Origin: Lawsonibacter faecis
GTDB lineage: Bacteria; Bacillota; Clostridia; Oscillospirales; Oscillospiraceae
NCBI RefSeq assembly: GCF_014287675.1
Contig: NZ_JACOPQ010000002.1
Coordinates: 62,001 to 126,000 of the forward strand
Length of the DNA stretch: 64,000 nucleotides
Direction: 5' to 3'
Shown here: in pieces, positions 10,001-17,006 of the stretch
How positions within the stretch are numbered: the stretch's first letter is position 1
Layout: every line of letters begins with the position of its first letter
Position numbers and translations under genes: made by a program
The notes under the pieces: model-generated
Databases searched by the model: none
Seen by the model: the letters and a program-made list of their open reading frames with translations, nothing else
What the model was told of the DNA's origin: nothing

Positions 10001-11567
10001 CCAGGGTGATGACATACTTGATATTCTGCAAGGCCTTTCTGCTTCCCGCCCTGACCTCAAGCCCGGAGCGGCGGCCCCGGAGCATCCGGCTGAGCTCCAG
10101 CAGCGCGCCCCGCTTGCGCTCCCAGCCCATATAGCGCTCGTCCCCGCTCTGGAAGACGGGGGTGCGGAAGAAGAGGTAGAAGCCGCCGCCGTACTTCTCG
10201 TTGAGTCCGTCCACCGCCGCCTGGGCCGCCTTCACGTACCCCCGCGCGGCGGTCCCCATGGGCAGATCGCTGTCGGGCAGGTCCGCCAGGACGCCCAGCA
10301 GCAGGTGTTCTCCCGCGTCCCGGTTGGCGAGGCGGTAGCGCTCCAGCAGTCCGGCCAGCTCCCTGCCGCTCTCCCCGTTGGTCAGCAGGGATGCGATGAC
10401 GCACAGAGTCCTCCCCTCCTCCGGCACGCCCCCCTCCAGGGCCATGCGGTGCACGCTCCTCGGGCGGAAGAGACGGACCACCAGAAAGTCCACGCAGTTT
10501 TTGACGATGTCGGACACCGGCAGAAGCAGCAGCAGCGCCACGGCCAGACTGTCCAGCAGAAAGCCCACCAGCAGTACGATAAATAAGGTGGGTATGACCA
10601 CCGCGCCCACATAAAATGCGCCCGCAGCACAGTTCTTTTCCCGGCCCAGGGGCTTTCGGAAGAGGAACCAGCCCACATGCCGCTCCTCACCCGTCCCCTT
10701 CTCCGCCAGGTCGACCGCCAGCCGCGCTGTCTCGGCCTCTCCCAGATTCATCCGCCTGGCCAGGCGGCAGACTTCCTGCCGGTAGCGGCCCCGGGTCTCT
10801 TCGTCCATCAGGGGATAGTCCCCGCTGGGGTCCCGGCGGAGCAGCTGCTCCACCCTGCTCTGCTCCTCCAGAAGCTTGCCCAGGTTGACAATGGAGAGGG
10901 TGCGCAGGGCCGTCATAACGCACTCCATTCTCTTGGCAAGCCGCTCATGCTCCGCCCCGGCCTCTCTGAGCGCGCCCTCCTGGGCGGCGGAGAGCGGGCG
11001 GCCCGCGGCCTTTGCCTGCAGCGCCTCCTCCTCACCGGCGAAGACCTCCCGCCTTTCAAACAGGACCGCCAGCTCCCGGCAGGCCGACTCCAGCCGCTCC
11101 ACCAGCGCGCCCTTGAGCGCGGGGATGAAGAGGGAGAGCTCCAACTCGGTAAGCGGCCGGACCTCCTGGGCGCGGTCCAGAAAGAGGTCGATGCGCTCTC
11201 CCGTCACCTCCCCCGCCCAGGCCAGCGCCCGGGCGAGATCCAGCACCATGATCTGCTTCCCCTCCCGCCGGACCGCCCGCAGCCGCCCGGCGCGGCGGAA
11301 GCAGCGTTCCGCCTCCCGGCCCTCCCGCTGGGCCAGGTACCAGTTGTCCAGCAGCCACTCCACCTCCCGGGGGAGGTGCTGCCGGTCCTCCGCCCAGGCT
11401 GCGGCCCGGTCCTGGCACTCCCGCACCCGCTCCAGTGCTCTGGATACGGCGCGGCTCACCTGCCGCCCTGAGGCCGTCCCCTCCGGTCTCAGGGTCCGCG
11501 CCGTATTCTCGGCGAGCTGCGCCAAATGCTTATCGTCCATGGGGATCTCCCGTCTGCGCTCTCTCAT
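4044..11567 (-). CDS. Cyclic beta-1,2-glucan synthase-type protein (GT84, glycoamylase-like and GH94 domains)
   Basis: A giant 2507-residue membrane protein with the NdvB/Cgs order. The N-terminal region has hydrophobic helices near residues 315-365. A glycosyltransferase domain follows at about 500-700, with the DSD motif in YVITLDSDTS (about 515) and GIFDVDAF. More transmembrane helices lie at about 705-880. A glycoamylase-like domain (about 935-1290) contains GISESCFY and YKAHGVQKLGLKRG. Sugar-binding segments and a C-terminal GH94/GH36-type (alpha/alpha)6 domain follow, with GDWNDGMNR near residue 2195, where GH94 phosphorylases keep the acid Asp. In Proteobacteria such enzymes make and resize cyclic glucans; the product here is inferred. 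AGGAG lies six bases before the start; a second start nine codons in (MDDKH) also has an SD. Confidence 0.82.
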   Translation of the reverse strand: MRERRREIPMDDKHLAQLAENTARTLRPEGTASGRQVSRAVSRALERVRECQDRAAAWAEDRQHLPREVEWLLDNWYLAQREGREAERCFRRAGRLRAVRREGKQIMVLDLARALAWAGEVTGERIDLFLDRAQEVRPLTELELSLFIPALKGALVERLESACRELAVLFERREVFAGEEEALQAKAAGRPLSAAQEGALREAGAEHERLAKRMECVMTALRTLSIVNLGKLLEEQSRVEQLLRRDPSGDYPLMDEETRGRYRQEVCRLARRMNLGEAETARLAVDLAEKGTGEERHVGWFLFRKPLGREKNCAAGAFYVGAVVIPTLFIVLLVGFLLDSLAVALLLLLPVSDIVKNCVDFLVVRLFRPRSVHRMALEGGVPEEGRTLCVIASLLTNGESGRELAGLLERYRLANRDAGEHLLLGVLADLPDSDLPMGTAARGYVKAAQAAVDGLNEKYGGGFYLFFRTPVFQSGDERYMGWERKRGALLELSRMLRGRRSGLEVRAGSRKALQNIKYVITLDSDTSLNVGAARELVGAMLHPLNRPRLDLRRKIVTSGYGILQPRVGVELGAANKSQFSRIFAGQGGVDPYGSTASDVYHDLFDQGTFTGKGIFDVDAFLTCLDGRFPQNRVLSHDLLEGSYLHAGLIGDVELTDSYPYKVTSYFARLHRWVRGDWQLLPWLGGHVRDQDGARVPNPIPPMAKWKIFDNLRRSLSPVCTLLALLLGMCLPGYAFGVAAAAAVLAAASNLLLSGADLAFRRGRGLRARYHSTIIAGFGGVILQTLVQLLFLPVHAWTCASAAATALWRSFVSHRGMLAWVTAADAERRAGDGVWANYRKQWSAVAVGLVAIGFSLFPAGAAMGLVWAASPIFAWAMSRPIDEKRVVPPNHRAFLLHEGALIWQYFADFLRPEDHWLPPDNWQEQPAVGLARRTSPTNIGMALLCVLAAADLDFLTREAAVELLGHMLDTLEALPKWRGHLYNWYDTSTAQPLPPRYISTVDGGNLCGCLIAAREGLYEWGEGELARRAEALSDAMDFSLLYDADRKLFYIGYDAEKQAYTQGWYDLMASEARQTSYLAVARGEVEKKHWRRLGRMLVKDNNYFGMASWTGTMFEYFMPNLLLPCEPNSMMYESLAFCLYAQRRRTARRGIPWGISESCFYAFDPGMSYQYKAHGVQKLGLKRGLDSETVISPYSSFLALLLAPGRGANNLRRLRDMGLEGKYGLYEAADFTPARLTGDEGWEPVRCYMAHHLGMSLVAVDNALNDGVMQERFMRDCSMSAYRELLQEKVPVGAAVMRAPEREVPDKPKRARGTAFQRGGAGFDRLQPACHLVSNGSYTVFCTDAGATASSMGETALTLAEFRKRDRPAGVSFFLRDNEGTLRPLTGAPCYGGAGGEHTWRFTGGGAEWTIKCSDFTAKTCLRVRPRENGELREAELAWTGREEFAGEIVCYLEPVLARQRDYDAHPAFSKLSIQSERVEDGVLFTRRAGKRGERLSALAVVWDGAEAGFDTDRASAIGRGGLRGLENALRAPAQETVGAVLDPCLLARFPVRLAPGEKAQLRLALGVAEQGEDAAFTARRLLKTPKLETGSYLDGLLQAYHMTGENTLQVFRLMERLAFPAPRENGAGAVPSQERLWPFGVSGDDPIAVCRAEAGGETEPLLALVRSHKLLSRCGFRFDLVFLLEDGGDYRRPTRNALLDGLKALGVERQIGARGGIHLADCPTDEAAQPILAAAAVRLTPGETLEAVQAAQAADAVRQIGFRLEPGLPEARFGEDGTFVFTAGRRLPPVGWSQMLSNPFFGWMTDETGCGHLWRGNARENQLTPWYNDPLMVGGPERLFAERDGVYCSLFADGDDLDCKVRYGMGYACWEKRWGGLGMRTTAFVPADIPARVLLVELDGGPEGAEICYRTQPLLAAEKSAARYVETVCNGNCLVIQNPWNRSFWPQSMLVAASAELKTWHSEGDGVLEARWNAAGRFVLVVGCAATKREENDILALTKWAEAEGQREKTLRWWDERVNALTVDTACPALDRYLNGWALYQTVACRLLGRTSRYQSGGAYGFRDQLQDVCAVLNTAPELAREQLLSACAHQFREGDVQHWWHETAGKGADRGVRTRISDDLLWLPYALCEYLDKTGDRKILEEQVPYLAAPPLGEREQERYEQPNISQEMDSVYGHAVRAVENALSRGTGGHALALMGAGDWNDGMNRVGVLGRGESVWLTWFTAHVLERFAPLAAAQDGAERAAKYRAAAGAYTAAANAAWDGDWFLRGYYDDGSTLGSSGDEECRIDSIAQSWAAMAEKGDREKARKAVRAALDRLLDREHSIVKLFAPAFDSGAKDPGYIRGYVPGVRENGGQYTHAAVWLALACLRLDMPEEGWRVLENLLPSARDASIYQAEPYVLAADVYANPAHMGRGGWSWYTGAAGWYYRVAVEELLGLRLREGRLFIEPRLPADWPGYSARWRTGRAVFHITVRRTGQKETRLDGRAVQTGIELGCCEGEHQVEASF

Positions 11568-11664
11568 TTGCCACTCCTATTGGTTCCATTGATATTCCAT
11601 ACCAGTTTTTCCCGCTGTAAAAGGAATATACCTGTCCAACCGGTAGAATCATGCAAATCCCATC

Positions 11665-11693
11665 TTGACAAGCACCACAAAATGTTGTATGAT
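11665..11693 (+). promoter_or_regulatory. Consensus sigma-A promoter of the ylxM-ffh-rpsP-rimM-trmD operon
   Basis: Perfect TTGACA (11665-11670), a 17-base spacer and TATGAT (11688-11693). It lies 54 bases before the ylxM ATG. Confidence 0.85.
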
Positions 11694-11747
11694 AACACCT
11701 GTTGTAAAGCCCCTGTGCTTTACGCAGCACCGGAAGGAGGCGGCGAT

Positions 11748-12116
11748 ATGAAAAATCAGGCTTTTCGCATGGCATTGTTGTTCGATTTTTACGGCGATAT
11801 GCTCACCGACCGGCAGAAGGAGTTTTTTGACCTCTATTATAATGAGGATCTTTCCCTCTCCGAGATTGCGGAGAATTACGGCATCACACGCCAGGGCGTC
11901 CGGGATGTGATTGTCCGGGCCGAGGGCATTATGCAGGAGCTGGAGGACAAGACCGGCATCATCCGCCGCTTCCAGCGGATGCAGGAGCAGTTCTCCGACA
12001 TTGAGCGGGCGGCCGACGGCATTCTCGCCATCAATTCCGAGCACTCCTACGACAGCGACATTGAAACCCTGGCAACGGAAATCAAGGACGCCGTGAGCCT
12101 CATGAAGCAGGAGTAA
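11748..12116 (+). CDS. ylxM: YlxM-family putative DNA-binding protein (SRP-associated)
   Basis: 122 residues of the UPF0122/YlxM family, a sigma-70 region 4-like helix-turn-helix: DLSLSEIAENYGITRQGVRDVI (about residues 34-55). It is almost always encoded just upstream of ffh, as here (three-base gap), and is thought to modulate the SRP pathway. AAGGAGG at 11734-11740 fixes the ATG at 11748, so the longer upstream frame is not used. It is the first gene after the consensus promoter at 11665. Confidence 0.88.
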   Translation: MKNQAFRMALLFDFYGDMLTDRQKEFFDLYYNEDLSLSEIAENYGITRQGVRDVIVRAEGIMQELEDKTGIIRRFQRMQEQFSDIERAADGILAINSEHSYDSDIETLATEIKDAVSLMKQE

Positions 12117-12119
12117 CTT

Positions 12120-13475
12120 ATGCCTTTTGAAGGATTGACCGAAAAACTCTCCAACGCATTCAAAAAGCTGCGCGGCAAGGGCCGCCTCTCCGAGGCCGAC
12201 GTGAAGGAGGCCATGCGCGAAATCCGCATGGCCCTGCTGGAGGCCGACGTCAACTACAAGGTGGTCAAGGACTTCGTGGCCAGGGTCACGGAGCGGGCCG
12301 TCGGAAGCGACGTGCTGGAGAGCCTCACCCCCGCGCAGATGATTATTAAGATTGTCAACGAGGAGCTCACCGGCCTCATGGGCGGCGAGAGCGTCAAGCT
12401 GAACATCTCCTCCAAGCCGCCCACCGTGGTAATGCTGGTGGGCCTCAACGGCGCGGGCAAGACCACCAACGGCGCCAAGCTGGCCGGCTTTATGAAGAAG
12501 CAGAACGGCAAGCGTCCCCTCCTGGTGGCCTGCGACACCTTCCGTCCCGCCGCCATAGCGCAGCTTGAGACCGTGGGCGGCCAGCTGGGCATCCCCGTCT
12601 TCCAGCAGGGACTGGGCGACCCGGTGGAGATTGCAAAGGCGGGTATTGAGCACGCCAGGACCCACGGGAACGACCTGGTCTTTATCGATACCGCCGGCCG
12701 CCTCCATGTGGACGAGGAGCTGATGCAGCAGCTCGAAGAGATGAAGCAGGCCGTCTCCCCGACCGAAATTCTTCTGATTGTGGACGCCATGATTGGCCAG
12801 GACGCGGTGAACGCCGCCAAGGTCTTCGACGAGCGGCTGGATCTCACCGGCGTGATGCTCACCAAGCTGGACGGCGACGCCCGGGGCGGCGCTGCCCTCT
12901 CCATCAAGGCCGTCACCGGCAAACCCATCAAGTTCATCGGCACCGGCGAGAAGCTCGACCAGGTCGAGGTCTTCCATCCCGACCGCATGGCCTCCCGCAT
13001 TCTGGGCATGGGCGACGTGCTCTCCCTCATCGAGAAGGCCCAGCAGTCCTTCGATATGCAGAAGGCCGCCGAGCTGGAACAGAAGATGCGCAAAAACCGC
13101 CTCACCCTCTCCGATTATTACGACCAGCTGGTCCAGCTTAAGGGGATGGGATCCATCCAGGATCTGGCCGGTATGCTCCCCGGCGTGGACGCCAAGGCTC
13201 TGGCCGGCGCCAGCGTGGACGAGAAGGCCCTGGCCCGGACCGAGGCCATCATCCTCTCCATGACCCCCCAGGAGCGGGACAACCCGGCCCTGCTCAACAA
13301 CAGCCGGAAAAAGCGCATCGCTGCGGGCAGCGGCACCCAGGTGGTGGACATCAACCGCCTGCTCAAGCAGTTTGAGATGATGCAGCAGATGACCCGCCAG
13401 ATGACGGGCGGCCGGATGAAGAAAATGGCCAAGATGGGCCGCTTCGGCGGCAAAAAGGGCGGCTTCCCGTTTTAA
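12120..13475 (+). CDS. ffh: Signal recognition particle protein Ffh (SRP54)
   Basis: 451 residues, full length for bacterial Ffh, the GTPase that binds signal sequences and 4.5S/6S-like SRP RNA and docks with FtsY. The N domain is followed by the G domain, with P-loop GLNGAGKTT (about 107-115), DTAGR (about 190) and TKLDGDARGG (about 248). A methionine-rich M domain ends in MMQQMTRQMTGGRMKKM. AGGAG precedes the ATG by six bases. The position between ylxM and rpsP is the common Firmicute order. Confidence 0.97.
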   Translation: MPFEGLTEKLSNAFKKLRGKGRLSEADVKEAMREIRMALLEADVNYKVVKDFVARVTERAVGSDVLESLTPAQMIIKIVNEELTGLMGGESVKLNISSKPPTVVMLVGLNGAGKTTNGAKLAGFMKKQNGKRPLLVACDTFRPAAIAQLETVGGQLGIPVFQQGLGDPVEIAKAGIEHARTHGNDLVFIDTAGRLHVDEELMQQLEEMKQAVSPTEILLIVDAMIGQDAVNAAKVFDERLDLTGVMLTKLDGDARGGAALSIKAVTGKPIKFIGTGEKLDQVEVFHPDRMASRILGMGDVLSLIEKAQQSFDMQKAAELEQKMRKNRLTLSDYYDQLVQLKGMGSIQDLAGMLPGVDAKALAGASVDEKALARTEAIILSMTPQERDNPALLNNSRKKRIAAGSGTQVVDINRLLKQFEMMQQMTRQMTGGRMKKMAKMGRFGGKKGGFPF

Positions 13476-13563
13476 CCGCCCGGCGCGCCCCTTCCTTTCG
13501 TTGGTATGCACCCGCGCGGTGCTTCCATATAGAGATGTAATGAATTATGGAGGTGAACATAAA

Positions 13564-13803
13564 ATGGTCAAAATCAGACTGCGCCGCATGGGCGCCAAGA
13601 AGGCTCCCTTCTATCGTATTGTGGTGGCTGACTCCCGCTATCCCCGTGACGGCCGTTTCATCGAGGAGATCGGTACCTACAATCCCCTGATGAACCCCGC
13701 CGAGATTAAGGTGGACGCCGAGCGCGCTCAGGCTTGGATCAAGACTGGCGCCCAGCCCACCGAGACCGTGAAGGCCCTGCTGAAAAAAGCTGGCGCCATC
13801 TAA
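13564..13803 (+). CDS. rpsP: 30S ribosomal protein S16
   Basis: 79 residues beginning MVKIRLRRMGAKKAPFYRIV, the conserved S16 N-terminus, followed by ADSRYPRDGRFIEEIGTYNP. The ATG at 13564 has GGAGG upstream; the open frame before it is non-coding leader. S16 is an assembly protein of the 30S body. It lies 88 bases after ffh and just before khpA. Confidence 0.97.
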   Translation: MVKIRLRRMGAKKAPFYRIVVADSRYPRDGRFIEEIGTYNPLMNPAEIKVDAERAQAWIKTGAQPTETVKALLKKAGAI

Positions 13804-13829
13804 TGGGGTCCGGCTGTATGGAGGGCACT

Positions 13830-14060
13830 ATGAAAGAACTGCTCACTTATATCGCCCGCAATCTGGTGGACCACCCCGACGCGGTGTCGGTCACCGAGCA
13901 CGCGGGCGAGGATGAGACCACTCTGGAGCTCCGGGTGGCCCCCGAGGATATGGGCAAGGTGATCGGCCGTCAGGGCCGGATCGCCAAGGAGATCCGCACG
14001 CTGATGCGCTCCGTCGCCCAGAAGAACGGGACCAAGGTCTCAGTGGAAATCATCGACTGA
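13830..14060 (+). CDS. khpA: KH-domain RNA-binding protein KhpA (YlqC)
   Basis: 76 residues making one KH domain, with the GxxG loop visible as IGRQGRIAKEI (about residues 44-54). KhpA pairs with KhpB/Jag as a global RNA binder affecting cell division and envelope genes in Gram-positives. The ATG at 13830 has GGAGG at 13820-13824. The intrinsic terminator-like hairpin immediately after it separates it from rimM. Confidence 0.93.
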   Translation: MKELLTYIARNLVDHPDAVSVTEHAGEDETTLELRVAPEDMGKVIGRQGRIAKEIRTLMRSVAQKNGTKVSVEIID

Positions 14061-14069
14061 TTTCTGACG

Positions 14070-14104
14070 AAAACGGCGGGGGCTGTCCCCTGCCGTTTTT
14101 CTTT
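14070..14104 (+). terminator. Intrinsic terminator or attenuator between khpA and rimM
   Basis: AACGGC plus GGGG arms pair with CCCC plus GCCGTT (one G-U pair, short loop) and run into TTTTTCTTTATTT. It ends only a few bases before the rimM ribosome site, so partial read-through would set rimM-trmD levels. Confidence 0.65.
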
Positions 14105-14118
14105 ATTTGGAGGTACCG

Positions 14119-14622
14119 ATGAAAAACAAATTTCTTGAGGCCGGGCAGATTGTGAACACCCACGGCGTCCAGGGCGAGGTGAAAATCGTACCCTGGTGCG
14201 ATTCGCCCGAGTTCCTCTGCCAGTTTGATACCCTCTATATCGGCGGCGCGCCCGTCAAGGTCCTCTCCAAACGGGTCCATAAGGGCAATGTGCTGGCCGT
14301 TCTGGAGGGGGTGGACGATGTGAACGCCGCCATGCGTCTCAAGGGCAGGACGGTGGAGATTGACCGCACCGGCGTGGCGCTCCCCGAGGGGCGGCATTTC
14401 ATCGCCGACCTCATGGGCCTGGAGGTTCGTGACGCGGACTCCGGCGAGGTCCTGGGGACCGTAGCCGACGTGCTGACCCCGCCCGCCCACGAGGTCTATG
14501 TGGTGAAGGGCGGGAAGCACAGCTATATGATCCCCGCCGTGGACGAGTTCCTGGTGGAGAGCAATGTGGAGGGCGGCTATATCCGGGTCCGCCTCATTGA
14601 GGGGATGGAGAGCGATGTTTAG
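14119..14622 (+). CDS. rimM: Ribosome maturation factor RimM
   Basis: 167 residues. RimM binds S19 and helps mature the 30S head. The N-terminal beta-barrel starts with FLEAGQIVNTHGVQGEVKI, typical of RimM, and a C-terminal PRC-barrel contains EVLGTVADVLTPPAHEVYVV. The ATG at 14119 is seven bases after GGAGG; an ATG at 14107 lies inside the ribosome site and is rejected. Its end overlaps trmD by eight bases. Confidence 0.95.
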   Translation: MKNKFLEAGQIVNTHGVQGEVKIVPWCDSPEFLCQFDTLYIGGAPVKVLSKRVHKGNVLAVLEGVDDVNAAMRLKGRTVEIDRTGVALPEGRHFIADLMGLEVRDADSGEVLGTVADVLTPPAHEVYVVKGGKHSYMIPAVDEFLVESNVEGGYIRVRLIEGMESDV

Positions 14623-15391
14623 AGTCGATATCATGACCCTCTTCGACCTCACCGTGGGGGACGTGCTCTCCGAGTCCATCCTGGGCCGTGCCCAGGAGCG
14701 GGATATTCTCCGCATTGAGGCCCACCAGATTCGGGACTATACCCTCAACAGGCAGAAGCAGGTGGACGACTACCCCTACGGCGGCGGCCACGGCGCAGTG
14801 ATGCAGGCCGACCCCCTCTATCAGTGCTGGAAGCACATCACCGACGCCTACGGCGGCGGCCGCACCATCTACCTCTCCCCCGCCGGAAAGACCTTCTGTC
14901 AGGCGCGGGCCAGGGAGCTGGCGCGGGAGTGCGACCATCTCATTCTGGTCTGCGGCCACTATGAGGGCATCGACGAGCGTTTTATTGAGGAGTGCGTGGA
15001 CGAGGAGATCTCCCTGGGCGACTTCGTCCTCACCGGCGGCGAGATTGCCGCCATGGCGGTGACCGACGCGGTGTGCCGCCTGGTGCCCGGCGTCCTGTCC
15101 GACCCGGAGTGCTTCGAGGAGGAGAGCCACTGGAACGGCCTGCTGGAGTACCCCCAGTACTCCCGGCCAGAGGAGTGGCACGGCCGAAGGGTCCCCGCCA
15201 TCCTCCGCTCCGGCGACCACAAAAACATTGCCAGGTGGCGGCGCAAGCAGGCCATTGTCCGCACCCGGGACCGCCGCCCGGATATGTACGCCCGGCTGGA
15301 CCTCTCCTCCAAGGCCGACCAGAAGCTCCTGAGGGAGATCGCCGAGGAGGAGGCCGCCGCTGCGGAAGCGTCACCGAACGACATGCCATGA
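14615..15391 (+). CDS. trmD: tRNA (guanine-N1)-methyltransferase TrmD
   Basis: 258 residues. TrmD methylates G37 next to the anticodon with S-adenosylmethionine, preventing +1 frameshifts. The SPOUT knot segments are visible: PYGGGHGAVMQADPLY (about residues 51-66) and CGHYEGIDERF (about 112-122), plus DFVLTGGE. The ATG at 14615 overlaps the rimM stop by eight bases, so the two are coupled. It is the last gene of the operon. Confidence 0.96.
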   Translation: MFRVDIMTLFDLTVGDVLSESILGRAQERDILRIEAHQIRDYTLNRQKQVDDYPYGGGHGAVMQADPLYQCWKHITDAYGGGRTIYLSPAGKTFCQARARELARECDHLILVCGHYEGIDERFIEECVDEEISLGDFVLTGGEIAAMAVTDAVCRLVPGVLSDPECFEEESHWNGLLEYPQYSRPEEWHGRRVPAILRSGDHKNIARWRRKQAIVRTRDRRPDMYARLDLSSKADQKLLREIAEEEAAAAEASPNDMP

Positions 15392-15476
15392 CACAGACGG
15401 GAAGACCTGAGAACTGCTGTTTTCCCATCACATCACAGCGGGCGTGGTTTTCCCGCCTTTCTTTTCCCTTTTTCCC

Positions 15477-15505
15477 TTTACAATCCGGACGGGTCATGCT
15501 ACAAT
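15477..15505 (+). promoter_or_regulatory. Sigma-A promoter for degV
   Basis: TTTACA (15477-15482), a 17-base spacer and TACAAT (15500-15505), 52 bases before the degV ATG. The 80 bases between trmD and this promoter contain only a weak GCGGG/CCCGC hairpin followed by a T-rich stretch. Confidence 0.72.
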
Positions 15506-15556
15506 AGCAGCATATGCACAATCTGATTTTTAAAATCACATCAGGAGATGCAATAT

Positions 15557-16393
15557 ATGAGTTTTAAAATTATTGTGGACAGCTGCTGCGATCTGACCCC
15601 CGCCATGCTGCGGGAGGCGTGCTTCACCAGCGTCCCTCTCACCATCCGGGTCGGCGGCGACGTCTTTGTGGACGACAGCACCTTTGACCAGTCGGGCCTC
15701 CTCTGGCGGATGAAGGAGAGCGCCACGGCCCCCTCGACGGCCTGTCCCTCCCCCGCCCAGTACGTGGACGCCATGGACTGCGGGGCGGACGACATCTACG
15801 TGGTCACCCTCTCCGCCCTCCTGTCCGGCTCCCACAACTGCGCCGCCCAGGCCAGGATGATGTTTTTGGAGGACCACCCGGAAAAGCGCGTGCACATCTT
15901 CAACTCCTGCTCCGCCTCGGCGGGCGAGGTGCTTATCGCACTGAAAATCCGGGAGCTAGCCATGTCCGGGATGGATTTCAATGCGGTGGTGAGCGGCGTC
16001 TCCCGCTATATCAACGAGCAGGAGACCCTCTTCGTGCTGGAGGACCTGGACAATCTCCGCAAGAACGGCCGTCTCTCCGCGCTCCAGGCCATCGTCACCG
16101 GCACGCTGAAGATCAAGCTCCTCATGGGGGCCACCCCCGAGGGAGAGATTTTCAAGCGGGGCCAGGCTCTCTCCGTCAAGCAGGCCATGGGCAAGATGCT
16201 CTCCATCATGGCGCAGGACGAGCACCACAAGGGCCGCATTCTCTGCATCGCCCACTGCAACTGCCTGGAGCGGGCCTTCCACCTCAAGGAGCAGGCGCTG
16301 AAAAGCTGCCAGTTCAGTGACATCATCATCTGCGAGACGGGCGGCATCAGCACCGTCTACGCCAACGACGGCGGCATCGTCGTCGCCTATTAG
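15557..16393 (+). CDS. DegV family fatty-acid-binding protein
   Basis: 278 residues. DegV/FakB proteins bind fatty acids and present them to the FakA kinase in Gram-positives. The family start IIVDSCCDLTPAML, the TLSALLSGSHNCA segment (about 92-104) and the EDLDNLRKNGRLSALQA segment (about 160-176) are all present. The ATG at 15557 is chosen because AGGAG lies nine bases upstream, whereas the ATG at 15548 abuts the site. No fakA neighbour is present. An intrinsic terminator follows at once. Confidence 0.9.
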   Translation: MSFKIIVDSCCDLTPAMLREACFTSVPLTIRVGGDVFVDDSTFDQSGLLWRMKESATAPSTACPSPAQYVDAMDCGADDIYVVTLSALLSGSHNCAAQARMMFLEDHPEKRVHIFNSCSASAGEVLIALKIRELAMSGMDFNAVVSGVSRYINEQETLFVLEDLDNLRKNGRLSALQAIVTGTLKIKLLMGATPEGEIFKRGQALSVKQAMGKMLSIMAQDEHHKGRILCIAHCNCLERAFHLKEQALKSCQFSDIIICETGGISTVYANDGGIVVAY

Positions 16394-16400
16394 GCATAAG

Positions 16401-16437
16401 AAGGCAGGCGGCCCGCGGGCCGCTTGTCTTTTTTTCA
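16401..16437 (+). terminator. Intrinsic terminator after degV
   Basis: A 13-bp stem with two G-U pairs (arms 16401-16413 and 16418-16430), a four-base loop and seven T residues. Its 3' arm and T-run overlap the -35 region of the next gene's promoter. Confidence 0.85.
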
Positions 16438-16452
16438 GCCCTGTGATATACT
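16424..16452 (+). promoter_or_regulatory. Promoter candidate for the first GNAT gene, overlapping the degV terminator
   Basis: TTGTCT (16424-16429), a 17-base spacer and TATACT (16447-16452). The -35 box lies in the descending arm of the degV terminator. Confidence 0.6.
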
Positions 16453-16484
16453 CACAAAACAAATGTACGAAAGGCGTGAGTGTT

Positions 16485-17003
16485 ATGGATTATATCATCC
16501 GGCCATCTGAGCCGGGAGACGCCCCTGGGCTGGCGGCTTTGCGGCGTATGCCCGGTGTTTTTGAAACCACTCTGGGCCTCCCCTCCTCCAGAACCGCCGA
16601 CAGTGAGACCTATCTGGACAGTCTGGGCGACGAGGATCACCATTTCGTGGCCCAGGCGGCGGACGGCACCATCATCGGCGCGGTGGGTCTGATGGTCCGC
16701 GCCAACCCCCGGACCCGTCATGTGGGCAGCGTGGGCATCTTCGTCCATACCGACTGGCAGAACAAGGGCGTGGGCACCGCCCTGCTCAAAACCGTGCTGG
16801 ATCTGGCAGACAACTGGCTTATGCTGGTCCGGGTAGAGCTGGAGGTCTTCGCGGACAACGACCGCGCCAGGCACCTCTATGAGAAGCTGGGCTTCGAGCT
16901 GGAGGGCCGGCGCAGGATGGCCGTGGTCAAGGACGGCGCCTATATCGACGAGCTCATGCTGTCCCGCATCCGTCCCACGGGCGCGCACATACAGGAGGAG
17001 TGA
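16485..17003 (+). CDS. GNAT family N-acetyltransferase
   Basis: 172 residues with a GCN5-type acetyl-CoA fold. Motif A reads VGIFVHTDWQNKGVGTALL (about residues 84-102), carrying the Q/RxxGxG/A pyrophosphate loop as QNKGVG. The C-terminal ARHLYEKLGFELEG (about 126-139) is the usual GNAT motif B. The ATG at 16485 gives a normal family length. The substrate is unknown. Three bases separate its stop from the WYL regulator, so they are likely cotranscribed. Confidence 0.85.
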   Translation: MDYIIRPSEPGDAPGLAALRRMPGVFETTLGLPSSRTADSETYLDSLGDEDHHFVAQAADGTIIGAVGLMVRANPRTRHVGSVGIFVHTDWQNKGVGTALLKTVLDLADNWLMLVRVELEVFADNDRARHLYEKLGFELEGRRRMAVVKDGAYIDELMLSRIRPTGAHIQEE

Positions 17004-17006
17004 CCC

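Noticed and set aside
8304..10586. 760-codon plus-strand frame opposite the glucan-synthase-type gene
   Set aside because: A shadow frame of a real gene with clear GT and GH motifs; composition is Pro/Gly/His-rich, with no domain.
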